DNA of 43,316 bases from Candidatus Butyricimonas faecavium (GTDB lineage Bacteria > Bacteroidota > Bacteroidia > Bacteroidales > Marinifilaceae). Of this stretch, positions 34,999 to 43,316 are shown piece by piece (position 1 is the first letter of the stretch; every line of letters begins with the position of its first letter). The stretch lies in contig CALUKD010000031.1 of the NCBI GenBank assembly GCA_944321125.1, positions 1-43,316 of the forward strand, written 5' to 3'. The notes beneath the pieces were generated by a model that was not told the DNA's origin, searched no databases, and worked only from the letters and a program-made list of their open reading frames with translations. The position numbers were made by a program, and so were the translations under genes.

Positions 34999-35312
34999 GA
35001 TATTCAAATTTATGTGTGTTTAAAACTAAACTAATAAAAGATTGCACATCGGCTTTCTCGTGGAGAATTATACCGCACTCAAAGTTACAGAAATATTTCA
35101 TACGTTCTTCGGCTTTTAACTAGAATTTGTAAGTGTGGTATTTTTCCTCAACTTGGTGGGGAAATTCCTCATTTTTACTATAATATTTGTTTTGTATGAT
35201 TTTGAAAAACATGAGGTTAATGTTTTTTATTTAATATGGTATAATCTTTGAGAAATATATAAAATAGTGATTTGCAGTTTGAATGACTAAATGATAATAT
35301 AAAAAAATCAAT
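34999..35312. other. 314-base intergenic region before susC
   Basis: This region is AT-rich and holds the divergent leaders of the DUF4468 fusion gene and of susC. Near-matches to the -7 element (ATAATCTTTG at 35241, AATATTTG at 35187) lack a good -33 partner. I see no sigma, anti-sigma or hybrid two-component gene, no repeat and no ORF of note. Confidence 0.5.
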
Positions 35313-38300
35313 ATGGAAAAAACAGGAAGTTTGCTTGTAAGTATAATTTTATGTGCGTTTCTCTTCTTGACCTTTGCGTTTTCGGCTCATGCACAAGATC
35401 GTGCAACAAGGGAAAAAGAAGGGAAACGTGTCATAAAAGGACGGGTTCTAGATGAAAATCGGGAACCGATGATCGGGGTTTTGGTCCTGATAAAAGGTAC
35501 GACTCATGGGGTTACTACGGGTGTTGACGGGGATTACTTGCTAGAATTTACAGAAAAGGAACCCACCTTGGAATTCTCTTTTCTCGGGTACGAACCTCGG
35601 AATTTTAAACTAACTCCGGACCAGAAGGTGTTGAATGTTAATATGAAACCTTCCCGAATTCGAGTGAAAGAAGTGGTCGTGGTTGGTTTTGGTACGCAGG
35701 CTCGGGAAAAAGTGACATCATCTATTACGAAACTACCGGCTGAGGCCTTGAAAAATGTACCTTATGCTAATGTTGCTACTGCCCTGCAAGGAAATGTATC
35801 CGGGGTACAAGTGCAAAGTACATCCGGTCAACCCGGTGCGGCTCCGCGAATCATTGTGCGAGGCGGTACCTCTATTAATAACATGAACGGGGCAGCCCCA
35901 ATTTACATTGTAGACGGGATCATTCGTACCGATCTGGCAGATATTAATAGTAACGATATAGAATCCATACAAGTGCTAAAAGATGCTGCATCTACGGCAA
36001 TTTATGGTGCAAGAGCTTCTAATGGAGTTGTCATCGTGACCACGAAAACCGGGAAACCGGGGAAAGTGCAAGCTACTTATTCCTATGGACTAACGGTTTC
36101 TGAACCGGGAGCGAAATACGATTTGGCCAGTGGAAGGGAATATATCGAGTTGAATCGGAAAAGTATGGTTTATGCATCCCGGTATAATGCTAATGCTATG
36201 GATCGTTTAGGCTCGGCTCTTGGGTTTGGTACTGGTAACGATTTGACTAAAAATACCTCTTTTACGACTCAATATCTAACAGAAGAAAACAAACATAAGT
36301 TGAATGAAGGTTGGGAAAGTATGCCTGACCCGATAGATCCGTCCAAGACCATTATTTTTAAGAATACGGATTTTCAAGATCTGATTTACCAGACGGCTTA
36401 TTCTCATTCGCATAACTTGACGGTTTCCGGGGGAAATGAAAGGTCTACTTTTTATGCGGGACTTGGGTATATGGATAGCGAGGGTACCGCAATTACTACC
36501 AAGTACAAACGTTTATCATTCAGTTTGAACGGGAGTATAAAATTACGGGATAACTTGAACGTGGTCGGACGAGTGATGTACACGACTTCTTCCAATAATG
36601 AAGTATTTGGCTTGGCAGACATTTTCTATCGGTCAGCCACGACACCACCGACAGCCAAATATACATACGAGGATGGAACGCTAGCTCCGGGACAAAACCG
36701 GAGTATCGGGAATCCCGTGTATCACTTGAAAAATGATGTGCGGAAAAATAGTAAAGACAATTTGTCTCTTTCTATTGCTGCTGATTGGGAAATTTTGCCA
36801 GGATTTTCTTTCACTCCGCAATTATCCTTGTATAAATATACGTATGACGGTTATTCATTTATCCCGGCTTACTGGAACGGTTCCATGACTTACAATGATT
36901 CGCGGGAAGCCACGGGATCTTATAACAAAACCATACAAGGACAGATGGATTTGGTCCTGGGATATCAGAAATTATTTGCCGAATCGCATAATCTGGATGT
37001 GAAAGCAGGATTTTCTTATTTCGGTAGAGAAAAATCAACTCTTGAGGCCAAGGGAAGTGGAGCTGCTACCGATTTGATCCCGACATTGAATGCTTCGGCT
37101 ATTGCTAAAAGTGTAAAAGGTGATGAAAGTGATCAGGTTATTGCCGGTTTCTTTGCTCGTGTAAATTACGATTATAAAGATCGTTACCTGGTTTCACTCA
37201 GCGCTCGTTATGATGGGGCATCTAATCTGGGTGATGATCACAAATGGGGATTCTTCCCCGGAATATCCGTTGGTTGGAATGTACATAACGAGAAATTTTG
37301 GACTCCTTTACAGAATATCGTGAGTTTGAAATTACGTGCTAGTTACGGTGTCACGGGAAATATCAGTGGTTTGTCCGATTTCCAAGCACGGGGAGAATAT
37401 TCGGTGGGAAATATATATGACGGCACTTCTGCTATCTTGAATTCGGTGATCCCGAACCCTGATCTGAAATGGGAACAATCTAAAACTTTTGACATTGGTG
37501 CTGATATTGGTTTACTCAATAATCGGATAGGTATTTTGTTTGATTACTATCGGCGGGTTACCGATAATTTGATCACTTCTCTTTCTTTACCTCCTTCAAC
37601 GGGGTTTGCAAGTATTTATACGAATCTTGGGCGTCTGGAGAATAAGGGTATCGAATTAGAGGTGAATGCAGCAGTTCTTCCGGCATGGTCCGGTTTGCAA
37701 TGGAACGTGGCCATGACGGCAACGCACACCAAACATAAGATTTTACGTTTGCCGGAGAACGGGGCGGAGAATAACCGTATTGGTGGAGAATATGTGTGGG
37801 TTCCTTCTAAGAAAGACTACGCCTGGATGGGTGGCTTGCAAGAGGGAGGACGTGTCGGCGATATCTATGGCCATGTATTGGAAGGTGTTTACGCTACTGA
37901 CGAAGAGGCTCAAAATGATCCGGTCGTGAACACGTTAATTCCCGGAAATGACAAGACAAAATACGGTGGTTATGCCAAATTCAGAGATGTGGATGGAAAT
38001 GGCCAGATTGATTCGAAAGATAAAGTGTATCTTGGTAATTTTTATCCGACATGGAATGGTGGATTTACCAATTCATTCAGTTTTCGAGGATTAACTTTTT
38101 CTGTTCGTTTTGACTATACACTGGGACATAAAATTTATAATTATGCCACTCGTTTTATGGATAATAATTCGCAGGGAGATGGAAACTTGACGAAAAACAT
38201 GGCCAAAAATTCTTGGAAACAACAGGGTGATCAAGCATCTATGCCATGTTATATTTGGAATCAATCCTATAACCTTCCGGTAAATTGTAATATTTACGTG

Positions 38301-38525
38301 GAGAAAGGTGATTTCCTTTGCTTGCGGGAAATGACCTTAGCGTATGAATTACCAAAGCGTCTGTTACGTAAAATAGGTCTTGCCGGAGTCCGGGTTCACG
38401 TGACGGGAAATAATCTTCATTATTTCACCGATTTCAAAGGACTGAATCCCGAAGAAGGTGGGCAGGATAACGGACGTTATCCCATTCCCCAGAACATTAT
38501 TACAGGAATATCTATAACACTTTAA
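35313..38525 (+). CDS. SusC/RagA-family TonB-dependent outer-membrane receptor
   Basis: This 1070-aa protein has a signal peptide (ending about SAHAQDR), a CarboxypepD_reg-like domain (about 40-120), and a TonB-box/plug start with VVVVGFGTQ (about 130). The plug continues with DGIIRTDLADINSNDIESI, IQVLKDAASTAIYGARASNGVV and TTKTGK. The rest is a 22-strand beta barrel ending in ITGISITL. It imports an oligosaccharide or peptide across the outer membrane with energy from TonB, and works with the SusD-like lipoprotein that follows by 3 bases. No STN domain is present, so transcription is not under the usual anti-sigma switch. Confidence 0.96.
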   Translation: MEKTGSLLVSIILCAFLFLTFAFSAHAQDRATREKEGKRVIKGRVLDENREPMIGVLVLIKGTTHGVTTGVDGDYLLEFTEKEPTLEFSFLGYEPRNFKLTPDQKVLNVNMKPSRIRVKEVVVVGFGTQAREKVTSSITKLPAEALKNVPYANVATALQGNVSGVQVQSTSGQPGAAPRIIVRGGTSINNMNGAAPIYIVDGIIRTDLADINSNDIESIQVLKDAASTAIYGARASNGVVIVTTKTGKPGKVQATYSYGLTVSEPGAKYDLASGREYIELNRKSMVYASRYNANAMDRLGSALGFGTGNDLTKNTSFTTQYLTEENKHKLNEGWESMPDPIDPSKTIIFKNTDFQDLIYQTAYSHSHNLTVSGGNERSTFYAGLGYMDSEGTAITTKYKRLSFSLNGSIKLRDNLNVVGRVMYTTSSNNEVFGLADIFYRSATTPPTAKYTYEDGTLAPGQNRSIGNPVYHLKNDVRKNSKDNLSLSIAADWEILPGFSFTPQLSLYKYTYDGYSFIPAYWNGSMTYNDSREATGSYNKTIQGQMDLVLGYQKLFAESHNLDVKAGFSYFGREKSTLEAKGSGAATDLIPTLNASAIAKSVKGDESDQVIAGFFARVNYDYKDRYLVSLSARYDGASNLGDDHKWGFFPGISVGWNVHNEKFWTPLQNIVSLKLRASYGVTGNISGLSDFQARGEYSVGNIYDGTSAILNSVIPNPDLKWEQSKTFDIGADIGLLNNRIGILFDYYRRVTDNLITSLSLPPSTGFASIYTNLGRLENKGIELEVNAAVLPAWSGLQWNVAMTATHTKHKILRLPENGAENNRIGGEYVWVPSKKDYAWMGGLQEGGRVGDIYGHVLEGVYATDEEAQNDPVVNTLIPGNDKTKYGGYAKFRDVDGNGQIDSKDKVYLGNFYPTWNGGFTNSFSFRGLTFSVRFDYTLGHKIYNYATRFMDNNSQGDGNLTKNMAKNSWKQQGDQASMPCYIWNQSYNLPVNCNIYVEKGDFLCLREMTLAYELPKRLLRKIGLAGVRVHVTGNNLHYFTDFKGLNPEEGGQDNGRYPIPQNIITGISITL

Positions 38526-38528
38526 TCC

Positions 38529-40031
38529 ATGAAAAACAGAAGTATTATGTGTAGATTAAGAACACGGTTATATCATATAGCCCTTGGGGTGGGAATGTGT
38601 CTTTCCATTGGGGCATGCGACTTGTTGGAAGTCGATCCGACAAGTGTTATCACGAGTGACTCTTTTTGGCAAACAGAATCAGATGCACAGGGAGGATTGG
38701 CCGGTATGTATGTGAAATTGAGGACAGAATCCGTGGAGAACCTTTTCATTTGGGGCGAATTGCGAAGTGAGACGTTGGAATCCGAGGCGATTGTCGGAGA
38801 TAATTACATGAAGTACCGGGAGAATGATTTGAGTGCCAGTTTCGGTCCAAGCTGGCAAGGACTTTATTCTGTGGTGAATGCGGCTAATTTGATTTTGACC
38901 AAAGTACCGGAGATCACGTTTTCTAGCGAGGATACGCGAAAATTGTTGTTGGCTCAGGCTCACGCGATGAGGGCTTACGTGTATTTCACGATGGCTAGAA
39001 TATGGGGTGGTGTTCCGATACGTACCGAGCCTATGGAAAAATATGATGCTTCCACGGTTCATAAAGCAAGAGCTACATTGGAAGAAGTGTTCACTTTAAT
39101 TAAAGATGATTTGAAGGATGCGCTTGAGCTATTTCCTTCTGATGCATTCGAGACGGGGAGAAACCATTGGTCTAAAGCTTCTACTTTAGCATTAAAAGCA
39201 GATGTTTACTTGTGGACGGCTCGTCGGATGAATGGAGGTGAGGCTGATTTCCGGACAGCACTGACGGCTTGTGAAGATGTACAGCAGATAAGTGGTATTC
39301 GTTTATTACCTGATTTTAAAGAGGTGTTTGCTTATGAAAATAAGGGAAATGATGAAGTGTTGATGGCCATCAACTACAAAAAAGTGGAAGCAAGCAACAA
39401 CTATTTTGATATGATGCATATTTCGGCTGCTACTTTGTCTCCGGATATAGAACCGGATATATTGGAGACGATCGGTGCCGGGGGAGGATTGATGGAACTT
39501 TCTCCTTCTAAACATTTACGCACCCAGTATTCCGAAGAGGACAGCCGTCGGGATGTGACTTTCCTGGAGATTTACAAAACGAAAGACGGCGGTCGCAGTT
39601 ACTATGGGACGATGGCAATGAAATGTCGTGGTACTGTGGAATCCGGTGTGCGTTATTTCGTTGATGACATCATTTTGTATCGTTATGCTGATGTGTTGCT
39701 AATGAAAGCGGAGGCAAAGAACGGTTTAAAACAGGATCCTACTGCTGAAATGGAAGAGGTACGTCGGCGAGCATACGGGGAAAATTATGCAAATCATAAG
39801 TTCGTGAACGGTACACAGGAAGAAAACGATGCTGCTATCTTACATGAACGTTTATTGGAGTTTGCCACGGAATGTAAACGTTGGTGGGATCTGGTACGTT
39901 TTGACAAAGCGTTCGAACTCGTGCCGTCATTAGTTGGACGGGATAATCCGGAGTTGTTGTACTTCCCGATTCCGAATTCCGTGTTGAGCCTGGAACCTAT
40001 GGTTGAACCAAATTCTGCCTGGCCGATGTAA
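38529..40031 (+). CDS. SusD/RagB-family nutrient-binding lipoprotein
   Basis: This 500-aa protein has a lipobox SIGAC (Cys30) and the SusD layout. An N-terminal TPR-like part has SDSFWQTESDAQGGLAGMYV and AHAMRAYVYFTMARIWGGVP, and the C-terminus has ERLLEFATECKRWWDLVRF, PNSVLSLEPMVEPNSAW. SusD proteins cap the SusC barrel at the cell surface and help capture ligand. No glycosidase, peptidase or surface lipoprotein follows, so the ligand stays unknown. Confidence 0.95.
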   Translation: MKNRSIMCRLRTRLYHIALGVGMCLSIGACDLLEVDPTSVITSDSFWQTESDAQGGLAGMYVKLRTESVENLFIWGELRSETLESEAIVGDNYMKYRENDLSASFGPSWQGLYSVVNAANLILTKVPEITFSSEDTRKLLLAQAHAMRAYVYFTMARIWGGVPIRTEPMEKYDASTVHKARATLEEVFTLIKDDLKDALELFPSDAFETGRNHWSKASTLALKADVYLWTARRMNGGEADFRTALTACEDVQQISGIRLLPDFKEVFAYENKGNDEVLMAINYKKVEASNNYFDMMHISAATLSPDIEPDILETIGAGGGLMELSPSKHLRTQYSEEDSRRDVTFLEIYKTKDGGRSYYGTMAMKCRGTVESGVRYFVDDIILYRYADVLLMKAEAKNGLKQDPTAEMEEVRRRAYGENYANHKFVNGTQEENDAAILHERLLEFATECKRWWDLVRFDKAFELVPSLVGRDNPELLYFPIPNSVLSLEPMVEPNSAWPM

Positions 40032-40081
40032 TGTTAATATTTTTTCTTAATTTAGCCGTCGAATACAATAAATCAAGAGAC

Positions 40082-40495
40082 ATGAATAATGAGGTGTTAG
40101 AAAGGCTAAAAGAAGAATATGGGGAAGATGACGACCTGATTCAGCTATATGAAGATTGGGGGAATACTCCCTATTTACATGAAATATACCGTATACTGGA
40201 TGAACATTCATCTGATTGGGTGTTGGAACGTGAATTAGGTAGTTGGGCGGCAGAATTTATTCTGGGTATTTTGCAGGAACATGAAGAGGAATTGGAGGGG
40301 ATGCCGGAGACCGAGCGAGTTGCGTTATTTGAAGAAGAGATTGAGGAACGATATGCAGATTTCAAAAGCTGCCATCAGTTTGCCCGGGTAAACAATCTCT
40401 CCATGGAGTATGAAGAAGATGAGGATACTGATTGTGAGACGTTGGACGAGTATATTGCAGAGAATGGGGAAGAGATTGGTTTTCCTAAATATTAA
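40082..40495 (+). CDS. Small acidic cytoplasmic hypothetical protein (137 aa)
   Basis: The ATG at 40082 opens 137 codons rich in Glu and Asp (EEYGEDDD, LQEHEEELEG, EYEEDEDTD). The preceding 17 residues of the frame are hydrophobic and start inside the SusD stop, so I use the later start. Helical content appears high. No domain is recognised. It is transcribed in the same direction, 51 bases after the susD stop, and is followed by a terminator at 40540-40564. Confidence 0.65.
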   Translation: MNNEVLERLKEEYGEDDDLIQLYEDWGNTPYLHEIYRILDEHSSDWVLERELGSWAAEFILGILQEHEEELEGMPETERVALFEEEIEERYADFKSCHQFARVNNLSMEYEEDEDTDCETLDEYIAENGEEIGFPKY

Positions 40496-40539
40496 TCCTT
40501 GTTGATCCGAGAGAAAAAATGGTTTGAATTTTAATATAT

Positions 40540-40569
40540 TACTCCTGTCATGATGGCAGGAGTAAATTT
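40540..40569 (+). terminator. Intrinsic terminator after the acidic protein gene
   Basis: TACTCCTG (40540-40547) and CAGGAGTA (40557-40564) form an 8-bp stem with an inner CAT/ATG pair, followed by AATTTTTA. Confidence 0.65.
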
Positions 40570-40595
40570 TTATGGTATGTTGTTAGAATAAAAAA

Positions 40596-40625
40596 AGTGG
40601 TAAAAGTACATTGACTTTTACCACT
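40596..40625 (-). terminator. Intrinsic terminator downstream of the carboxyltransferase gene
   Basis: AGTGGTAAAAGT (40596-40607) and ACTTTTACCACT (40614-40625) form a perfect 12-bp stem. Read on the minus strand a run of T follows, which suits the gene ending at 40652. Confidence 0.8.
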
Positions 40626-40651
40626 CCTCTTTTATTATATTGCTAATCCAA

Positions 40652-42496
40652 TCAGATTTCGATCTCGATCAATTTAGCCCCAGCAGTAACGGATTTTCCT
40701 TCTTGAGTCAGGATACGTTTTACTTTTCCGGCGTAATCACTTGTAATGTTGTTTTCCATCTTCATGGCTTCCAATACAAGTACGTTTTGTCCTTTACTTA
40801 CAACATCACCCGGTTTAACAAGGATCTTGAAGATGTTACCCGGCATTGGAGCTTCAACTACTTTCCCGGTAATCGGTTCTTCTTTTTGAACTTCAACGGA
40901 TTGTTGTGCCTGAGTCGCTTTATGAGTTGCCATGTAACGAGCTTCTTTCTGTTTTGTCAAGAAGTTTTTGGCGACAGCGGGGAAAAGTTCCATCAAGAGG
41001 ACTTCTTTCTCGTTCTCTGCCAATTTTACCCCACCGAATTCGGTCAAAACAGGATTTTCTTGCATTTGATATTTTGATGTATCATACGGGATCTCTTCAC
41101 GGGTACCGGCAATTTTCAGACGGAATTCTGGATCAACAGGCACCGGAGTCTTTCCATATTCACCCTTCACCAAAGCCACGAATTGATTAGATACGTTAGA
41201 ATACATCGGTTTACCATTCTTGATGTCCAAGGCACAGTTCACTGCTTGAGCGCCTACAATTTGGCTGGTTGGAGTTACCAAAGGAGGAAGACCGGCAGCT
41301 AAACGAACAGTCGGAATTAATTTCATGGCATCTTCCAGAATCTCCATGGAGTTCAATTGTTTTAATTGGGCTACCATATTGGTGTACATACCACCGGGAA
41401 CCTCGGCTTTCTTCACGAGTTCGTTCGGTTTCGGGAAGTTGAAATAAGCTTCGATAGCATGGCAAGCTTTCAACAAGGCCTCTTCGTTGTTACTCTTGGC
41501 AGCAGCGATAGCATCATAGAATAATTTGTCAATGTTAGCCGGAAGTGTATCTGTAAGCGGGTTGAACGGATTTGGGAATTGTTTAACAGCATCGTATGCC
41601 TCCAATTCTTTACGAATCGTGTACAACTCTTTGTTGATCTTGGCAACAGCTTCCATGTTTACATCCAATTCGATACCTAATTTCTTACAGAAAATGTAAA
41701 TCAGTTCAATAGCCGGAGCAGCAGGACCGCCTGCGAAATTCCAGATATTGGTATCAACGATGTCAACTCCGTGTACAATAGCGGAAAGAACGGCACCTAA
41801 CCCATAGCCTGGGGTACAGTGAGTATGGAAGTCTACCGGAATCTTCAAATTGCTCTTGAATAACTGCATCATCTCGGAAATACGAGCCGGGTTAATCAAA
41901 CCACTCATATCCTTGATCGTGATCATGTCAGCTCCGAGAGCTTCCATTTCTTTTGCCTTATTCAAGAAATATTCGTTTGTGAACACGGGTTCGGGATTCT
42001 TTTTCCCTTTCAACTTGTCTATCAAACTTAATTTCGGATATTTCGGGTCAATCGTGTAGCAAACAGCGCAATCTGCCATACCACCATATTTTTTCACGTA
42101 TTTGATGGTAGATTTCACGTTGTTCACATCGTTCAAGGCATCGAAAATACGCATGATTCCTAAACCTGATTCGATAGCGTTTTTACAGAAACCTTCGATA
42201 ATTTCATCTGTGTAAGGAGCGTAACCGAATAAGTTACGACCTCTGGAGAGGGCGGTCAATTTGGACACATCACCGATAACGGCTTTAATTTTTTCCAAAC
42301 GATCCCATGGATTTTCGTTCAAATAACGCATTACGGAGTCGGGAACAGCTCCTCCCCATACTTCCATTGCGTAGAACTTGGCATCCTTGTAAAAAGGTAA
42401 TACGCGGTCCACTTGATTTTGGTTCATTCGGGTCGCAAATGAAGATTGTTGACCATCTCTAAGTGTTAGATCTCTAATTAGTAATTTTCGTGCCAT
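40652..42496 (-). CDS. Biotin-dependent carboxyltransferase (oxaloacetate decarboxylase alpha / pyruvate carboxylase subunit B type)
   Basis: This 614-aa protein has an HMGL-like carboxyltransferase barrel, with IRDLTLRDGQQS near residue 7, the metal/catalytic segment DMITIKDMSGL and DFHTHCTPGYGLG. A PYC_OADA conserved domain follows, then an Ala/Pro linker and a C-terminal biotinyl domain whose EAMKMEN motif carries the biotin Lys (K579). It moves carboxyl groups between biotin and pyruvate or oxaloacetate. The partner genes (biotin carboxylase or OadB/OadG) are not nearby, so it is an orphan subunit whose exact enzyme is uncertain; oadA is one possible name. Confidence 0.9.
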   Translation of the reverse strand: MARKLLIRDLTLRDGQQSSFATRMNQNQVDRVLPFYKDAKFYAMEVWGGAVPDSVMRYLNENPWDRLEKIKAVIGDVSKLTALSRGRNLFGYAPYTDEIIEGFCKNAIESGLGIMRIFDALNDVNNVKSTIKYVKKYGGMADCAVCYTIDPKYPKLSLIDKLKGKKNPEPVFTNEYFLNKAKEMEALGADMITIKDMSGLINPARISEMMQLFKSNLKIPVDFHTHCTPGYGLGAVLSAIVHGVDIVDTNIWNFAGGPAAPAIELIYIFCKKLGIELDVNMEAVAKINKELYTIRKELEAYDAVKQFPNPFNPLTDTLPANIDKLFYDAIAAAKSNNEEALLKACHAIEAYFNFPKPNELVKKAEVPGGMYTNMVAQLKQLNSMEILEDAMKLIPTVRLAAGLPPLVTPTSQIVGAQAVNCALDIKNGKPMYSNVSNQFVALVKGEYGKTPVPVDPEFRLKIAGTREEIPYDTSKYQMQENPVLTEFGGVKLAENEKEVLLMELFPAVAKNFLTKQKEARYMATHKATQAQQSVEVQKEEPITGKVVEAPMPGNIFKILVKPGDVVSKGQNVLVLEAMKMENNITSDYAGKVKRILTQEGKSVTAGAKLIEIEI

Positions 42497-42540
42497 GTTT
42501 TATAAGAATTAATTGTTATGTGTTCTTTTAAATTCTGGAT

Positions 42541-42548
42541 CAAATCTA
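42541..42548 (-). promoter_or_regulatory. -7 box TAGATTTG of the carboxyltransferase gene
   Basis: TAGATTTG, read on the minus strand, fits TAnnTTTG and lies 44 bases before the start codon. No -33 TTG is found at the usual distance, so this is a partial match only. Confidence 0.3.
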
Positions 42549-42696
42549 TTCAAAAGAAAATAATTTTCCTAATAATATACCTGAAATATCTGAGAAAAAC
42601 TAACAAATTTTTTGAATCTTCAAAAATATGATTTTAATTTGTAACTTGAGATCGGATGTTTTATCCGTAACTCTGGTGAAATTTAATAAGTACGTC

Positions 42697-43170
42697 ATGG
42701 AAAGAATCGCAATATTCCCGGGATCTTTTGATCCGTTCACAATCGGACACGAAGAAATCGTGAAACGTGGATTAAAAATGTTTGATAAAATCGTTATTGC
42801 CGTGGGGATTAATGCGGTTAAAAAAGAGTTTCTGGACGTGGATACCCGGATTGCCATCATTCGTAAAGTTTTCGAAGATGTAGATAATGTTATTGTCATG
42901 AGTTATTCTGGTTTGACTGTAGATTTTTGCGAGCAAATGGGTGCTAATTTCATTATTCGAGGTTTACGTACTGCTGCTGATTTCGAGTACGAACGTGCTG
43001 TTGGTCAGGCAAACAAGGCGATGGATTCTTCCGTGGAAACCGTTTTCCTTTTAACTTCTCCCGAACATACTTTTATCAGTTCGACCATCGTGCGCGATAT
43101 ATTCATGAATGGAGGGAATGCCAATAAATTTTTACCAACAAATGTAACAATAGAAGATTTACGTCAATAA
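42697..43170 (+). CDS. coaD: Phosphopantetheine adenylyltransferase
   Basis: This 157-aa protein has the nucleotidyltransferase motifs GSFDPFTIGH (residues 8-17, the T/HxGH site) and ISSTIVRD (about 128-135), plus the central IIRGLRTAADFEYE. It joins ATP and 4'-phosphopantetheine to give dephospho-CoA, the fourth step of CoA synthesis. I start at the ATG at 42697 because the enzyme begins there; the 23 preceding residues are not part of the family. The 146 bases after it to the window edge hold no gene that I can support. Confidence 0.96.
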   Translation: MERIAIFPGSFDPFTIGHEEIVKRGLKMFDKIVIAVGINAVKKEFLDVDTRIAIIRKVFEDVDNVIVMSYSGLTVDFCEQMGANFIIRGLRTAADFEYERAVGQANKAMDSSVETVFLLTSPEHTFISSTIVRDIFMNGGNANKFLPTNVTIEDLRQ

Positions 43171-43316
43171 AAGAGTGAATTTGAAACATTTTAGTGTGTT
43201 TTTCCATATATATACGAAGAGTATTAATAGATATTAGTACTGAGAAATTGTTTTATCTTTTGGAGAATAAGAATGTAGTAGTCAAGTGGTGTGAAATATA
43301 AATAAACGATCAATTA

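Overview
The window looks like chromosomal DNA of a Bacteroidales bacterium. Four features support this: a SusC/SusD pair, an ATP synthase operon that starts with atpD-atpC, an ExbB-ExbD-ExbD-TonB-PstS-TPR cluster, and promoters of the Bacteroidetes form TTG-N20-TAnnTTTG. Odoribacteraceae (Odoribacter or Butyricimonas) is my guess at family level; it rests on overall feel and has not been tested.

Layout. (1) 1-297 holds a terminator and a second hairpin downstream of the first gene. (2) 298-4808 is a minus-strand operon: a SAM methyltransferase broken by one TAG codon, then two ABC exporter half-transporters. It faces a TetR regulator (4809-5432), and a 25-bp inverted repeat in the shared promoter region is a good operator candidate. 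(3) 5546-6909 is a decayed alpha/beta hydrolase (one frameshift and one nonsense codon) plus two doubtful small ORFs. (4) 6938-11652 has two MATE transporters, a small basic ORF, a glycine-rich RRM protein and 6-phosphogluconolactonase. (5) 11867-18879 is the envelope-energy region. A 41-aa membrane microprotein precedes ExbB, two ExbD proteins, TonB, a PstS-like lipoprotein and a large TPR protein. Two 130-aa exported proteins that share a C-terminal HxQGFY motif lie on either side. (6) 19016-25879 is the F-type ATP synthase operon atpDCBEFHAG, followed by an SLC13 permease with TrkA_C domains. (7) 27800-32245 has an alpha/beta-hydrolase-like protein, a membrane LytTR regulator coupled to an AraC regulator, a VOC protein and a SanA-like protein. 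(8) 32247-40495 has an exported carboxypeptidase-regulatory-like protein, an exported DUF4468/flavin-reductase-like fusion, a SusC/SusD pair and a small acidic protein. (9) 40652-43170 has a biotin-dependent carboxyltransferase subunit and coaD.

How the parts connect. The ATP synthase and the ExbB/ExbD/TonB motor both use the ion gradient of the inner membrane, and TonB energises receptors such as the SusC protein here. The TetR/ABC region looks like a detoxification or metal/siderophore export module with its accessory enzymes in decay. The most novel candidates are the paired HxQGFY proteins with the ExbB-linked microprotein, the divergent TetR control region with a leader terminator, the 20-bp-period triple repeat ahead of the LytTR gene, and the exported flavin-reductase-like fusion. 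I see no CRISPR array, tRNA, rRNA, intact transposase or prophage.
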